Assembly (NCBI GenBank): GCA_013821825.1
Contig: PNJK01000017.1
Location: forward strand, 1-56,239
Length of the DNA: 56,239 nucleotides
Source of the DNA: Rhodobacter sp.
GTDB taxonomy: Bacteria; Pseudomonadota; Alphaproteobacteria; Rhodobacterales; Rhodobacteraceae
Reading direction: 5' to 3'
A program made the position numbers and the translations under genes. This document shows, in pieces, positions 1 to 8,718 of the stretch (the first letter of the stretch is position 1; every line of letters starts with the position of its first letter). Below the pieces are notes generated by a model that was not told the DNA's origin, made no database searches, and saw only the letters and a list, made by a program, of their open reading frames with translations.

Positions 1-1431
1 CAGATGGTGAAGGAAGTCGCTTCCCGCACCAATGACGAGGCCGGCGACGGCACCACCACCGCGACCGTGCTGGCGCAAGCCATCATCAAGGAAGGCATGA
101 AGGCGGTCGCCGCCGGCATGAACCCGATGGACCTCAAGCGCGGCATCGACCTTGCCACGACCAATGTCGTCGCGGCGATCAAGAAAATGTCCCGTCCGGT
201 GAAGGACAGCGCTGAAGTGGCCCAGGTTGGCACGATCTCGGCCAACGGCGAATCGGAAATCGGCCGTCAGATCGCGGAAGCGATGCAGAAGGTCGGCAAC
301 GAGGGTGTCATCACCGTCGAAGAGAACAAGGGTCTTGAGACGGAAACCACCGTCGTCGAAGGCATGCAGTTCGACCGTGGGTACCTGTCGCCCTACTTCG
401 TCACCAATGCCGACAAGATGATTGCCGAGCTGGAAGACGCCTACATCCTGCTGCACGAGAAGAAGCTTTCCTCGCTGCAGCCGATGGTTCCGCTGCTGGA
501 GGCCGTCATCCAGTCGCAGCGCCCGCTGATCATCGTGGCCGAAGACGTCGAAGGCGAGGCTCTGGCCACGCTCGTCGTCAACAAGCTGCGCGGCGGGTTG
601 AAGATCGCTGCCGTCAAGGCCCCCGGCTTTGGCGACCGTCGCAAGGCCATGCTGCAGGATATCGCGATCCTGACCGGTGGCCAGGTGATCAGCGACGATC
701 TGGGCATGAAGCTGGAGAATGTCACGCTGGACATGCTGGGCCGTGCCAAGAAGGTCATCATCAAGAAGGATGACACTACGATCATCGACGGCGCTGGCGT
801 GAAGGCCGAGATCGAAGCCCGCGTCGGCCAGATCCGGGCGCAGATCGAGGAAACCACCTCGGACTACGACCGCGAGAAGCTGCAGGAACGTGTGGCGAAG
901 CTGGCGGGCGGCGTTGCGGTGATCAAGGTCGGCGGCATGACCGAGGTTGAAGTGAAAGAGCGCAAGGACCGCGTTGACGACGCCCTGAACGCGACCCGTG
1001 CGGCCGTGCAGGAAGGCGTGATCGTCGGTGGCGGCGTGGCGCTGGTTCAGGCGGCCAAGGGGCTGGAAGGCCTCAAGGGCGGCAACAGCGACCAGGATGC
1101 CGGCATTGCGATCGTGCGTCGCGCGCTGGAAGCTCCGCTGCGCCAGATTGCCGAGAACGCCGGTGTCGACGGCGCTGTCGTCGCAGGCAAAGTGCGGGAA
1201 TCGACGGACAAGACCTTTGGCTTCAACGCGCAGACCGAAGAATATGGCGACATGTTCAAGTTCGGCGTGATCGACCCGGCCAAGGTCGTGCGCACCGCGC
1301 TGGAAGATGCGGCCTCGATTGCGTCGCTCCTCATCACCACCGAAGCGATGATCGCTGACCGTCCGGAGCCGAAGGGCGCATCGGCCGGCGGCGGCATGGG
1401 CGGAATGGGCGGCATGGACGGGATGATGTAA
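1..1431 (+). CDS. groEL: Chaperonin GroEL, 5'-truncated by the window edge
   Basis: Large subunit of the GroEL/ES folding chamber, which refolds cytosolic proteins with ATP. The window opens inside the gene: the first codon (Gln) matches Gln72 of E. coli GroEL, so about 71 residues and presumably groES lie to the left. The nucleotide-binding stretch [12 protein letters not shown] (residues 15-26 of the fragment) keeps the hydrolytic Asp87 equivalent. The apical and equatorial parts follow without a break, and the protein ends in the usual Gly-Gly-Met repeat tail. The fragment is 476 codons, giving a normal total of about 547. A perfect intrinsic terminator follows. This is the housekeeping copy; a divergent second GroEL lies at 31243-32862. 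Confidence 0.98.
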   Translation, partial: QMVKEVASRTNDEAGDGTTTATVLAQAIIKEGMKAVAAGMNPMDLKRGIDLATTNVVAAIKKMSRPVKDSAEVAQVGTISANGESEIGRQIAEAMQKVGNEGVITVEENKGLETETTVVEGMQFDRGYLSPYFVTNADKMIAELEDAYILLHEKKLSSLQPMVPLLEAVIQSQRPLIIVAEDVEGEALATLVVNKLRGGLKIAAVKAPGFGDRRKAMLQDIAILTGGQVISDDLGMKLENVTLDMLGRAKKVIIKKDDTTIIDGAGVKAEIEARVGQIRAQIEETTSDYDREKLQERVAKLAGGVAVIKVGGMTEVEVKERKDRVDDALNATRAAVQEGVIVGGGVALVQAAKGLEGLKGGNSDQDAGIAIVRRALEAPLRQIAENAGVDGAVVAGKVRESTDKTFGFNAQTEEYGDMFKFGVIDPAKVVRTALEDAASIASLLITTEAMIADRPEPKGASAGGGMGGMGGMDGMM

Positions 1432-1454
1432 TCCCGACCAGGGACCTGATTGGG

Positions 1455-1480
1455 AAAGGGCGCCTTCGGGCGCCCTTTTT
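1455..1480 (+). terminator. Intrinsic terminator of groEL
   Basis: A perfect 7-bp GC stem (gggcgcc / ggcgccc) with a TTCG tetraloop is flanked by AAA on the left and followed directly by TTTTT. It starts 24 bases after the groEL stop codon, as expected for a rho-independent terminator. Confidence 0.95.
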
Positions 1481-1552
1481 CGTTGACCGTGAGCAATGCG
1501 ACGGGTCGCGGTCAGCCCTAGACTTCCATCGGGTAGGATCGGGGGATTTGAA

Positions 1553-2686
1553 ATGGCACGCATTCTGAATGCACTTCTGGCACTGGTTCTGATCACGCTG
1601 CCAGCGGCTGCGCAGGATCAGGGCATCACGCAGATCGGCGAAGACCTGTTCGCCGCTGGCGCGACGGTGATCCTTGACCGGTCCGGCATCGACGATGTCT
1701 TCGCGGCGGGCGAGCGGTTGAGCGTTGCCAGCGCAATAACCGGTGGCGCCTATATGGCCGGGCGGCGGGTCGAGATTGGCGCGGCGGTCGGGGGCGATGT
1801 CTTTGGCGCCGGCATGGAAGTCCTGGCAAGGGCGGATGTCGCGGGCGACCTGACACTGGCTGGATACGATGTGCAAAGCGAAGGTGCGGTTGGCGGCGAT
1901 CTGCGGCTGTCGGGGGCCAACATTTCGGTGACCGGACCGATCGCGGGTTATGCCATTCTGGCAGGCGACAGGATCCGGCTGGACGCGGTCATCACCGGCG
2001 AGGCGCATATCGCCGCGAGCGAAGTGGAATTCGGCCCCGGCGCGCGGATCGATGGCAAGCTGACGCTTTACGAAGAAACGATCGGACAGATCGTGGTGCC
2101 CGAAAGCGTGGTGCCGGCAGGCCGCATCGAGCGGATCGAGGCCGAGGGCTGGGACGACGGTGGGATGCCCGGTGTGCTGGTCCCGTTCAGCTGGCAGCGC
2201 GCGGTTCTCAGCTTTATCGGCGGCGTTGCGACGGTTGCTGTCATTGCAGCGCTGGTTGCGGCGCTGTTGCCGCAGCCGCTGGCGGCGTTGCGGCGTCTGG
2301 CGCTTGCCTCGCCCTTCCGCGCGCTCTGGTTCGGGTTTCTGGGGTTGTCCGTGCTTTGGGGGTCGGTGATCGTTTCGGCGATGACCGTTTTCGGCCTGCT
2401 GGCGGTGCCGGTGCTGGTCCTGCTGGCCGTTCTGGCGGGCTTCGCCGGCTATGTGATCGGCGCCTATGTGCTGGGCGTGGCCCTGCTGATCCTGATCGGG
2501 AAGGGGGAGCCTGGCACTTTCGGGATGCGGGCACTGGCCGCCGGGGCTGGCACGCTGATCGCCGGGCTGATCGCGCTGGTGCCGCTTGTCGGCTGGCTTT
2601 TCGCGTTGGCGCTGGCACTTGTGGGCCTGGGGGCGTTGGCGATGCGCCTGTTCCGGCCGGCGTTCTTCACGGTGGCGCCCGCCTGA
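1553..2686 (+). CDS. Bactofilin-like repeat protein with C-terminal membrane domain
   Basis: Predicted 377-residue envelope protein. I chose the ATG at 1553 because GGGGGA precedes it by about 7 bases and the product then starts with a clean signal peptide (hydrophobic residues 5-17, then PAAAQ). An in-frame upstream start would add 19 unlikely residues. Residues about 25-180 are a run of short repeats of roughly 17 residues with a V-GGD---AG pattern, as in polymer-forming bactofilin-type beta-helices. From about residue 210 there are at least four hydrophobic helices. The signal peptide implies a periplasmic beta-helix on a membrane anchor, unlike cytosolic bactofilins. The role is unknown. 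The gene stands alone after the groEL terminator. Confidence 0.8.
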   Translation: MARILNALLALVLITLPAAAQDQGITQIGEDLFAAGATVILDRSGIDDVFAAGERLSVASAITGGAYMAGRRVEIGAAVGGDVFGAGMEVLARADVAGDLTLAGYDVQSEGAVGGDLRLSGANISVTGPIAGYAILAGDRIRLDAVITGEAHIAASEVEFGPGARIDGKLTLYEETIGQIVVPESVVPAGRIERIEAEGWDDGGMPGVLVPFSWQRAVLSFIGGVATVAVIAALVAALLPQPLAALRRLALASPFRALWFGFLGLSVLWGSVIVSAMTVFGLLAVPVLVLLAVLAGFAGYVIGAYVLGVALLILIGKGEPGTFGMRALAAGAGTLIAGLIALVPLVGWLFALALALVGLGALAMRLFRPAFFTVAPA

Positions 2687-2743
2687 GCCCGCGCTTGCCG
2701 AACCAAGAGCCGGGGGCGTTGATTGGCGGCGGGGAGGCAAGCC

Positions 2744-3067
2744 GTGACCGCGACGGGAAGGACAAGGCGGAATACGCTTGTCATCCTGCTGGTGCTGGCG
2801 GTTCTGATCCCGGGATTCGTGTTCGCGCCTACCGTGCCGGCGGGTGAGTATCCGCCCAAAGGCTGGGCGGTCTTCACCTTGGCGCTCGGTGCCGTGATGA
2901 CGCTGATCCTCGTGGTGCTGCTGGTGGCGGGGAGAGCGGGCCTTGGGGCGATTGCGATGCTGGCGGGGCCGCTGGGTGTTCTGGCAGGCGCCGGGCAGAT
3001 CGGGATCCGCTTTGCCAGCGATCATGCCCAGTGGACCGGCCAATTTCTGGCGCCAGTGTTTGGATGA
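2744..3067 (+). CDS. Small hypothetical membrane protein
   Basis: 107-residue protein of unknown function. I prefer the GTG at 2744, which has GGGGAGG about 6 bases upstream, over the in-frame TTG at 2723. Basic residues (RTRR) near the N-terminus are followed by three or four hydrophobic segments, so an inner-membrane protein is likely. A stretch with Pro and Tyr (EYPPKGW) lies between the first two helices. It starts 57 bases after the bactofilin-like gene and points the same way, so the two could be co-transcribed. I recognise no family. Confidence 0.6.
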   Translation: MTATGRTRRNTLVILLVLAVLIPGFVFAPTVPAGEYPPKGWAVFTLALGAVMTLILVVLLVAGRAGLGAIAMLAGPLGVLAGAGQIGIRFASDHAQWTGQFLAPVFG

Positions 3068-3159
3068 GAAGGCCGACAAGGTCACACGGGGCAGGCTGGG
3101 GAAAGCGGGACCGTATCAAGGCTTGCGGTGGCCTTACGTCGCAGCCAAAGCTGGCGGCC

Positions 3160-4008
3160 ATGCAACTGTTCCTTCTTGTCGCGCTGACCATGGTGGCTTT
3201 CGCCGCCAATTCGGTGCTGAACCGCTGGGCCGTGGGTCCGGGGCACATTGGCGCAGTGGAGTTTGCCAGTCTGCGGCTGCTGGCCGGGGCGGTGACGCTG
3301 GCGCTGCTGGTGCTGTGGCAACGGGGTGCACTGGTCTGGCCGGGGCGCCAAGGGCGGCTGGCGGGCGTGTTCGGGCTGTCGGCCTATCTGGTGGGCTTTT
3401 CGCTGGCCTACCGGGGTCTTGATGCCGGAACCGGGGCGCTGGTGCTGTTCGGGATGGTTCAGGTCACCATGTTTGCCGGGGCGGTTGCCCTGCGCGAGGC
3501 GGTTCCACCGCGTCGCTGGGCGGGGGCGGCGCTGGCGCTGGGCGGGCTGGCGCTGATCGCCGCGCCGGGAGAGGCGGGGCTGGCGGTGGGTCCGCTGGTG
3601 ATGATGGCGCTGGCCGGCGTCGGCTGGGGCATCTATTCGCTGGCCGGGCGCGGCGCGACGGATGCGCTGAACGCGACGGCGTGGAACTTCGTGCTGGCAC
3701 TGCCGGTGGTGCTGCCGCTGGGGCTGGTTGCGGGAATCGAGCGTCCAGACGTGTCGGGCATCTTGCTGGCAGTGGCGTCGGGCGCGGTCACATCGGGCCT
3801 TGGATATGCGCTTTGGTATGGCGTTCTGCCACGCCTTGGTGCCGCGCGGGCGGCGGTGGCGCAACTGTCGGTGCCGATCATCGCGGCAATGGGCGGGGCA
3901 GTGCTGCTGGCCGAAGTGCCGGGGTTGCGGTTCTGGCTGGCTGCGGCGCTGGTTCTGGGTGGCGTCGCGCTGGCCAGCCTGCCTCAGAGATCCTTGACCA
4001 GACGGTGA
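3160..4008 (+). CDS. EamA/DMT-family transporter
   Basis: 282-residue inner-membrane protein of the drug/metabolite transporter superfamily. The start at 3160 gives the expected N-terminus, with a first helix running directly into the conserved AANSVLNRWAV segment. About ten hydrophobic helices form two EamA repeats. The first carries the typical FASLRLLAG motif and the second the GYALWYGVLPRLGA motif near the end. The substrate cannot be read from sequence; amino acids or metabolites are usual for the family. The 3' end overlaps the convergent GNAT gene by 25 bases. Confidence 0.88.
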   Translation: MQLFLLVALTMVAFAANSVLNRWAVGPGHIGAVEFASLRLLAGAVTLALLVLWQRGALVWPGRQGRLAGVFGLSAYLVGFSLAYRGLDAGTGALVLFGMVQVTMFAGAVALREAVPPRRWAGAALALGGLALIAAPGEAGLAVGPLVMMALAGVGWGIYSLAGRGATDALNATAWNFVLALPVVLPLGLVAGIERPDVSGILLAVASGAVTSGLGYALWYGVLPRLGAARAAVAQLSVPIIAAMGGAVLLAEVPGLRFWLAAALVLGGVALASLPQRSLTRR

Positions 4009-4466
4009 AGGGCGTGGCCGGTGTCCGGGTCGGTCCGGGAAAGCCCGCTCGCGCGGAAGCCTTCGCGCATCCAGAAGGCGCGGCCACGCGGATTTGCCTC
4101 CAGCACGGCGAGGAAAAGGTGGGGCGCCCCCCGGTCGCGGGCCAGGGTTTCGGCATGGGCGAGGAAGGCGCGGCCATGGCCTGCCCCTTGCGCCCAGGGG
4201 CCAAGCAGCATCAATCCCAGATAGGCGTCGGCGGGTTCGGGGAAGCCATAGGAAACCTCGGCCACGCCGGACAATTGACCGTCGAAAAAGAGGCCAAGCC
4301 GGTCGCTGCGGGCCGGATCGCAGCCGGGCGGGGCGTCCGTGAAGAGCTCATGCGCCCGACGGTCGGGGTCTGAGGCACCTTCGGCGAGAAGCCAGTAGTC
4401 GGGCGCCGCGCGGTAGAAGGCGGCGACGAGCGGGGCCTCGGACGGGTCAAGGCTGCGGATCGGCAT
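3984..4466 (-). CDS. GNAT-family N-acetyltransferase
   Basis: 160-residue acetyltransferase. The acetyl-CoA pyrophosphate-binding motif is visible as WAQGAGHGRA (residues 91-100), followed by the usual beta-strand and FWMREGFRASG segment that closes GNAT folds. The acceptor is unknown. It is the last gene of a minus-strand trio: its start lies inside the end of the GreA-like gene (20-base overlap), so translation is probably coupled. Its 3' end runs into the convergent transporter gene. Confidence 0.85.
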   Translation of the reverse strand: MPIRSLDPSEAPLVAAFYRAAPDYWLLAEGASDPDRRAHELFTDAPPGCDPARSDRLGLFFDGQLSGVAEVSYGFPEPADAYLGLMLLGPWAQGAGHGRAFLAHAETLARDRGAPHLFLAVLEANPRGRAFWMREGFRASGLSRTDPDTGHALHRLVKDL

Positions 4467-4953
4467 GGGCTATCTTCACGACCTCGAGGTCAAGCGCGCC
4501 TGCGGGGCGGGTCCAGGTCACAACGTCACCGACCTGGGCATCAAGAAGCGCGCGGGCGAGGGGGGAGCCGGGGGCGATGCGGCCACGGGGGGCGTCGGCC
4601 TCGTCCTCGCCCACGATTTCATAGGTGGTCTGGCGGCCCGCGTCATCGGCGACCGTGACCGCAAGACCGAAGGCGACCTTTGTCAGATCATGCGCGCGGG
4701 GGTCGATCACGACAGCGGATTTCAGGCGCGCCTCAAGCCAGCGGATATCCCGTTCGGCGGCTGCCTCGGGCAGCTTGTCAAGGCGGTCGGGGCGGGTGCG
4801 GAGGCTGGCAAGCGTTGCCTGACGGGTGGCAAGGCGGGATTGCAGGTCGGCAAGGCCCCGGGGGGTGACGAAGTTCGGGCCGGCGGAAACCGGCAGGTCG
4901 GGCAGGTCGGGGCGGTCCTTCCCGGCGTCCTCGTTGACAAAAGCGCGGCTCAT
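4447..4953 (-). CDS. GreA/GreB-family transcription elongation factor
   Basis: 168-residue protein of the Gre-factor family. Gre factors enter the secondary channel of RNA polymerase and stimulate cleavage of backtracked RNA. Residues about 28-80 form the N-terminal coiled coil ([20 protein letters not shown] onward). Residues about 90-165 form the FKBP-like C-terminal domain, with EIVGEDEAD and the typical [14 protein letters not shown] segment. It is closer to the GreB-like paralogues of Rhodobacterales than to canonical GreA, so I give no gene symbol. The ATG overlaps the stop of the upstream NUDIX gene (ATGA). Confidence 0.86.
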   Translation of the reverse strand: MSRAFVNEDAGKDRPDLPDLPVSAGPNFVTPRGLADLQSRLATRQATLASLRTRPDRLDKLPEAAAERDIRWLEARLKSAVVIDPRAHDLTKVAFGLAVTVADDAGRQTTYEIVGEDEADAPRGRIAPGSPLARALLDAQVGDVVTWTRPAGALDLEVVKIAHADPQP

Positions 4954-5405
4954 TTCAGGATCACTTCCAGCGGGTCGTAGAGCCCTGCCGCCTTCCCCCA
5001 GGCGGCGGCGGGCAGGCTGTCTGGCTTGAAGCGGTGTGCGCCGCTGGCAAGTTCTTCGCGCGAGAAGAAGCGGCGGTCGGTGACCACGCCCTCGGGGTCG
5101 ACCCAGCCGGGCGTCAGGGTGCCGTGCAGAAGCGTGCAGCGAAAGAACAGATCGACCTGATGAAATCCGCTGTCGGGATCGTGGAATTCGTTCACCAGAA
5201 CCGGAGGGCCGACGGCGATGGCAAGGCCTGTCTCCTCATGCACTTCGCGGGCGAGGTTTTCGGGCAGGGATTGCCCGGCATCGCAACCTCCCCCCGGAGC
5301 GCACCACAGGCCAAGCCGGGCACCGGGGTAGGCGTTGACCAGCAAGAGCCGGTCCTGATGCAGGATCAGCGCGCGGGCGGCAAGGCGGGGTTTGAAACGG
5401 GCCAT
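4950..5405 (-). CDS. NUDIX hydrolase with a variant Nudix box
   Basis: 151-residue hydrolase of nucleoside diphosphates linked to another moiety. The Nudix box spans about residues 39-61 and ends in the catalytic REVHEETGL. The first acidic position of the consensus (G-x5-E) is Gln45 here, in GQSL, while the catalytic helix glutamates Glu57 and Glu58 are kept, so activity is still plausible. The substrate is unknown. First gene of the minus-strand trio NUDIX/GreA-like/GNAT, with an ATGA overlap to the next gene. Confidence 0.87.
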   Translation of the reverse strand: MARFKPRLAARALILHQDRLLLVNAYPGARLGLWCAPGGGCDAGQSLPENLAREVHEETGLAIAVGPPVLVNEFHDPDSGFHQVDLFFRCTLLHGTLTPGWVDPEGVVTDRRFFSREELASGAHRFKPDSLPAAAWGKAAGLYDPLEVILK

Positions 5406-5445
5406 GATGGTGAAAGGCTTGCGCGGTCGGGGGGCGGTTGTCCAG

Positions 5446-5468
5446 CCTTGCCGGTCGCCCCGGCAAGG
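5446..5468. other. Perfect hairpin between divergent genes
   Basis: A 9-bp perfect inverted repeat (ccttgccgg / ccggcaagg) with a 5-base loop lies in the 132-bp gap between the divergent NUDIX and hydrolase genes. There is no T-run on either side, so it is not an intrinsic terminator. Its role is unknown. Confidence 0.5.
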
Positions 5469-5537
5469 GGCCCTGGTAACGCAGGGTCAGGCAAGGCTGC
5501 CCTTTCCAAGCGGTGGAAGGCGGGCCATGATCCGGCC

Positions 5538-6230
5538 ATGGCGTTTCTGCGTTTCCCCTTCCAGGCTCCACCCGACCGGCCATCGGGGCCAATGCCGGTC
5601 GAGCGGGTGATTCTGGTGCATGGGCTGGCCCGGTCGTCGCGGTCGCTGGCGGCGATGGGGTTTGCACTGCGGGCGGCGGGCTATGCGGTCAGCCATGCGG
5701 CTTATCCGTCGACGCGCGCCGAGCCTGAGGCGCTGGTGGCCGAAGTGGCGGCGGCGTTTTCCGGGCCGCTAGCCGGGACCACGCATTTCGTGACGCATTC
5801 CATGGGCGGGATTCTGCTGCGGGACTGGCTGTCGCGCGGGCATCCGCCCGGGCTTGGCCGGGTTGTGATGCTGGCCCCGCCGAACCACGGGTCAGAGCTG
5901 GTGGACCGCTTCGGCGACTGGAGGGTTTTCCAGATGGTGGGCGGTCCGGCCGGGCTGTCGCTTGGTACCGGACCCGACAGTTGGCCGAACCGGTTGCCGC
6001 CGCCGGACTATCCGGTCGGGATCATTGCGGGGAATCGGTCGGTCAGCCCATGGTTTTCCCAGTTGTTGCCGGGGCAGGACGACGGCAAGGTGACGGTGGC
6101 AAGCACCCGGCTGGAGGGGATGGCCGATCACCTCACGCTGGCGGTCAGCCATACCTGGATGATGGTGAACCCCACAGTGATACGCCAGACCCTGCATTTC
6201 CTGCGCCATGGCCGGTTCGACCACGGCTGA
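5538..6230 (+). CDS. Lipase-like alpha/beta hydrolase
   Basis: 230-residue alpha/beta hydrolase. The start at 5538 gives an N-terminus just ahead of the first beta-strand, which contains the lipase-type [10 protein letters not shown] (oxyanion-hole HG). The nucleophile elbow is THSMGG, with Ser in the family's G/T-H-S-x-G context. An [12 protein letters not shown] segment resembles triacylglycerol lipases and cutinase-like esterases. A C-terminal SHTWMM supplies a candidate catalytic His. No clear signal peptide, so it is probably cytoplasmic. The preferred ester is unknown. It lies 111 bases upstream of an ABC exporter operon, which may hint at a lipid-related role. Confidence 0.82.
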   Translation: MAFLRFPFQAPPDRPSGPMPVERVILVHGLARSSRSLAAMGFALRAAGYAVSHAAYPSTRAEPEALVAEVAAAFSGPLAGTTHFVTHSMGGILLRDWLSRGHPPGLGRVVMLAPPNHGSELVDRFGDWRVFQMVGGPAGLSLGTGPDSWPNRLPPPDYPVGIIAGNRSVSPWFSQLLPGQDDGKVTVASTRLEGMADHLTLAVSHTWMMVNPTVIRQTLHFLRHGRFDHG

Positions 6231-6341
6231 CGACTTGCCAACGGATTGGCAAGGGAATTGCGCTGGATCATGGCAAGCCTGCACCGGGCGCTGGACAAGC
6301 TAGGTTGCGGACCCCTTCTTGGGGCAAGGAGCAAGGCTGTA

Positions 6342-7544
6342 ATGATGACTGAAACCGAAGACCCCGGATTGCCGCTTGGTGTCGCGCCGGAGGTGACGTC
6401 GCCGCGTCGCCGGTTCCGCAAGCGCTGGCTTCTGGTGCTGCTGGTGCCGGTGTTCATGTTCAGCGGGGCGGTCATCGGGCTTTATTTCCAGCCGCCCGCC
6501 TTGCGCGCCTTCTATGCGCTGACCGGGTTGCAGCCGGGGGGTGGGGCAGAATTCCCGATCGCCCTGCCGCCGGATGTGGAATTGCCAAAGGACATGGCGG
6601 AGACCATGCGGGCGACGGATGTGCTGGGCTTGGCACGGCTGCTGCCGAGGGGGGATATCGCTCCGGTTGCCGCGCCCTATGGGGCGGGGGATGCCCGGCT
6701 GGCCGATATTCTGGCGGTCGAAGGCGACCGGGTGGAGAAAGGCGCCATCGTGGCCCGGCTGGACAACCACGATTTCCTGGAAAGCGCGGTTCTGCTGGCC
6801 GAGGCCAACATTGCGATCCGCGAGGCTACCCTGATGCAGACCCGCGCCACGGTGCAGAGCAGCCGGGACGAGGCGCAGGCGGCTCTGGATCAGGTGCGCT
6901 CGGCCGCAGCCGAGGCTGTGACCCAGCGGCAGCGGACCGAGGACCTCTTCGCCAAAGGGATTGCCACCGAGGCGACGCTTGATGCGGTGCTGGCGGCGGA
7001 ACGTCAGGCTGTTGCCGCCGTTGCCAAGGCCGAGGCGACGCTGGCGCGCTTTACCACCGTGGCGCTGGAGGATCAGCCGGATGTGGTGGTGGCGATGCGC
7101 AACCTTGATGCGGCGCAGGCCGACCTTGATCGCGCCGGCCGCGATCTGGGGCGCGCATTGGTGCTGGCGCCGATCACCGGCACGGTGCTGGATGTCACCG
7201 CCACGCCCGGCTCGCGTCCGCCTGCCGATGGCATCATGCTGATCGGCGATACCTCGGCGATGATGGCCGAGGTCGAAGTCTGGCAGGACCGCATTTCGCA
7301 GGTGGCGGTCGGGCAGCCGGTGGAACTGGCGGCGACCGCTCTGGGCAAGACGTTTCAAGGCCGGGTGCAGTCCATCGGACTGATCGTCGGTCGGCAGGGT
7401 CTGGTCGCCGATGACGCGGCGGCCAATACCGATGCGCGGGTGGTGCGGGTGATGGTGGCGCTGGACGCCGCCTCAAGCACCGAGGCGGCTGGGTTCACCA
7501 ATCTTGAGGTGATCGCCCGCATCGACACCCGGCCTGCGCCATGA
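6342..7544 (+). CDS. ABC exporter periplasmic adaptor, HlyD/DevB family
   Basis: 400-residue membrane fusion protein linking an inner-membrane ABC exporter to the envelope. The start at 6342 has AAGGAG about 10 bases upstream. Basic residues (SPRRRFRKRW) precede one anchor helix (about 31-55). The periplasmic part follows: a split lipoyl/biotinyl domain (DILAVEGDRVEKGAIVARLD, about 124-143, and APITGTVLDV near 275), a long alpha-hairpin coiled coil between the halves, and a beta-barrel. Its stop overlaps the start of the permease gene by 4 bases (ATGA), so the three exporter genes form an operon. The family name follows cyanobacterial DevBCA; the cargo here is unknown. Confidence 0.85.
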   Translation: MMTETEDPGLPLGVAPEVTSPRRRFRKRWLLVLLVPVFMFSGAVIGLYFQPPALRAFYALTGLQPGGGAEFPIALPPDVELPKDMAETMRATDVLGLARLLPRGDIAPVAAPYGAGDARLADILAVEGDRVEKGAIVARLDNHDFLESAVLLAEANIAIREATLMQTRATVQSSRDEAQAALDQVRSAAAEAVTQRQRTEDLFAKGIATEATLDAVLAAERQAVAAVAKAEATLARFTTVALEDQPDVVVAMRNLDAAQADLDRAGRDLGRALVLAPITGTVLDVTATPGSRPPADGIMLIGDTSAMMAEVEVWQDRISQVAVGQPVELAATALGKTFQGRVQSIGLIVGRQGLVADDAAANTDARVVRVMVALDAASSTEAAGFTNLEVIARIDTRPAP

Positions 7545-8716
7545 TCGGCCGCCTGCTTCAGGCGCTGTTCGGGCGCTTGCCGATCGGCTGGCTGCAGCTG
7601 ACCCACAGCCGCACCCGCTTTGCTGCGGCAATTGCGGGCGTGGCCTTTGCCAATGCGCTGGTCTTCGTCCAGTTGGGCATCATGCAGTCGATGGCTACGG
7701 CGACCTTGCGACCCTATGCGTTCTTTCAGGCTGACGTGATGATTTCGGCCGCCGAAGCCAATGCACTGGCCGAGGGGGGCAATGTGGCGCGGCAGTGGAT
7801 GTTGCAGGCGCTGGCGCATCCGGACGTGGCGTCGGGGATGGGGTTGTTTCTGGCCAATGTCAGCTGGCAGCGCGACACGAATACGCTGGGGTTGACCACT
7901 TTCGGCATCGATCCGGCGCAGCCCGGGTTCCTTGCGCCCGAGATTGCTGCCAAGACCGGACCCTTGCAGGTGCAGATGGCGGGGCTTCTGGACAGGCTGT
8001 CGCGCGGTCTGCCGAAGGACGAGGCCGCCGGCATCCGCCCGCAGGCACCGCTGTCCTTCGAGGCCTCGGGCAAGACGCTGACGCTTTACGACACGTTTTC
8101 CGGGGGTGGCGGGTTCGGCGGCGATGGCTACATGATCGTCTCGGACCAGACCTTCCTGACCCTGTTTCCCGCCCGGCAATCCGGCGCGCCCGACCATATC
8201 CTGTTGCGCCTTCGCCCCGGTGCCGATCCCGACCGGGTCAGCGCGGAGTTGCGCGCCCTCATCTCGGACAAGACCCTGCGTATCCGCAGCTATGCCGACG
8301 CGGCGCAAGAGGATCTGACCTATCAGCAGACCAAGCGGCCGACCGGCATCATCTTCGGCTTCGGGGTGATCATCGGGGTGCTGGTCGGGCTGGTGATCGT
8401 CTATCAGGTGCTGTCCACCGACGTGGCCGATCACATGCGGGAATACGCCACCTTCAAGGCGATGGGCTACGGGCCGGGCTTCTTTCTGGGGATCGTCTTT
8501 GAAGAGGCGCTGATCCTGGGCCTGTCCGGCTTTGTCCCCGGTGCGCTGATCGGCGGGGTGCTGTTGACAGTGATGGGGATGATGACCACCCTGCAACTGG
8601 CCGTGACCCCCGGGATGATCCTGTCGGTCTTCCTTGGCACCTTGGTCTTTTCCACCTTGTCGGGTGTCATCGCCACAAGGCGACTGGCGGCGGCCGATCC
8701 CGCGGACCTGTTCTGA
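7541..8716 (+). CDS. ABC exporter permease, DevC/FtsX-like
   Basis: 391-residue permease of the MacB/FtsX superfamily. One helix near the N-terminus (about 25-50) is followed by a large periplasmic domain (about 55-265) and three C-terminal helices (about 275-385). The end matches the family, with the TLSGVIATRRLAAADPADLF tail that contacts the ATPase. DevC-like proteins are usually about 385-390 residues, so the length is normal. It overlaps the adaptor gene by ATGA, and its stop is two bases before the ATPase start codon. Confidence 0.87.
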   Translation: MIGRLLQALFGRLPIGWLQLTHSRTRFAAAIAGVAFANALVFVQLGIMQSMATATLRPYAFFQADVMISAAEANALAEGGNVARQWMLQALAHPDVASGMGLFLANVSWQRDTNTLGLTTFGIDPAQPGFLAPEIAAKTGPLQVQMAGLLDRLSRGLPKDEAAGIRPQAPLSFEASGKTLTLYDTFSGGGGFGGDGYMIVSDQTFLTLFPARQSGAPDHILLRLRPGADPDRVSAELRALISDKTLRIRSYADAAQEDLTYQQTKRPTGIIFGFGVIIGVLVGLVIVYQVLSTDVADHMREYATFKAMGYGPGFFLGIVFEEALILGLSGFVPGALIGGVLLTVMGMMTTLQLAVTPGMILSVFLGTLVFSTLSGVIATRRLAAADPADLF

Positions 8717-8718
8717 TC

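Noticed and set aside
1334..3085. A 583-codon minus-strand frame across the groEL end and two following genes.
   Set aside because: It crosses the groEL terminator, is dominated by Arg, Gln, His and Pro, and opposes a signal-peptide protein.
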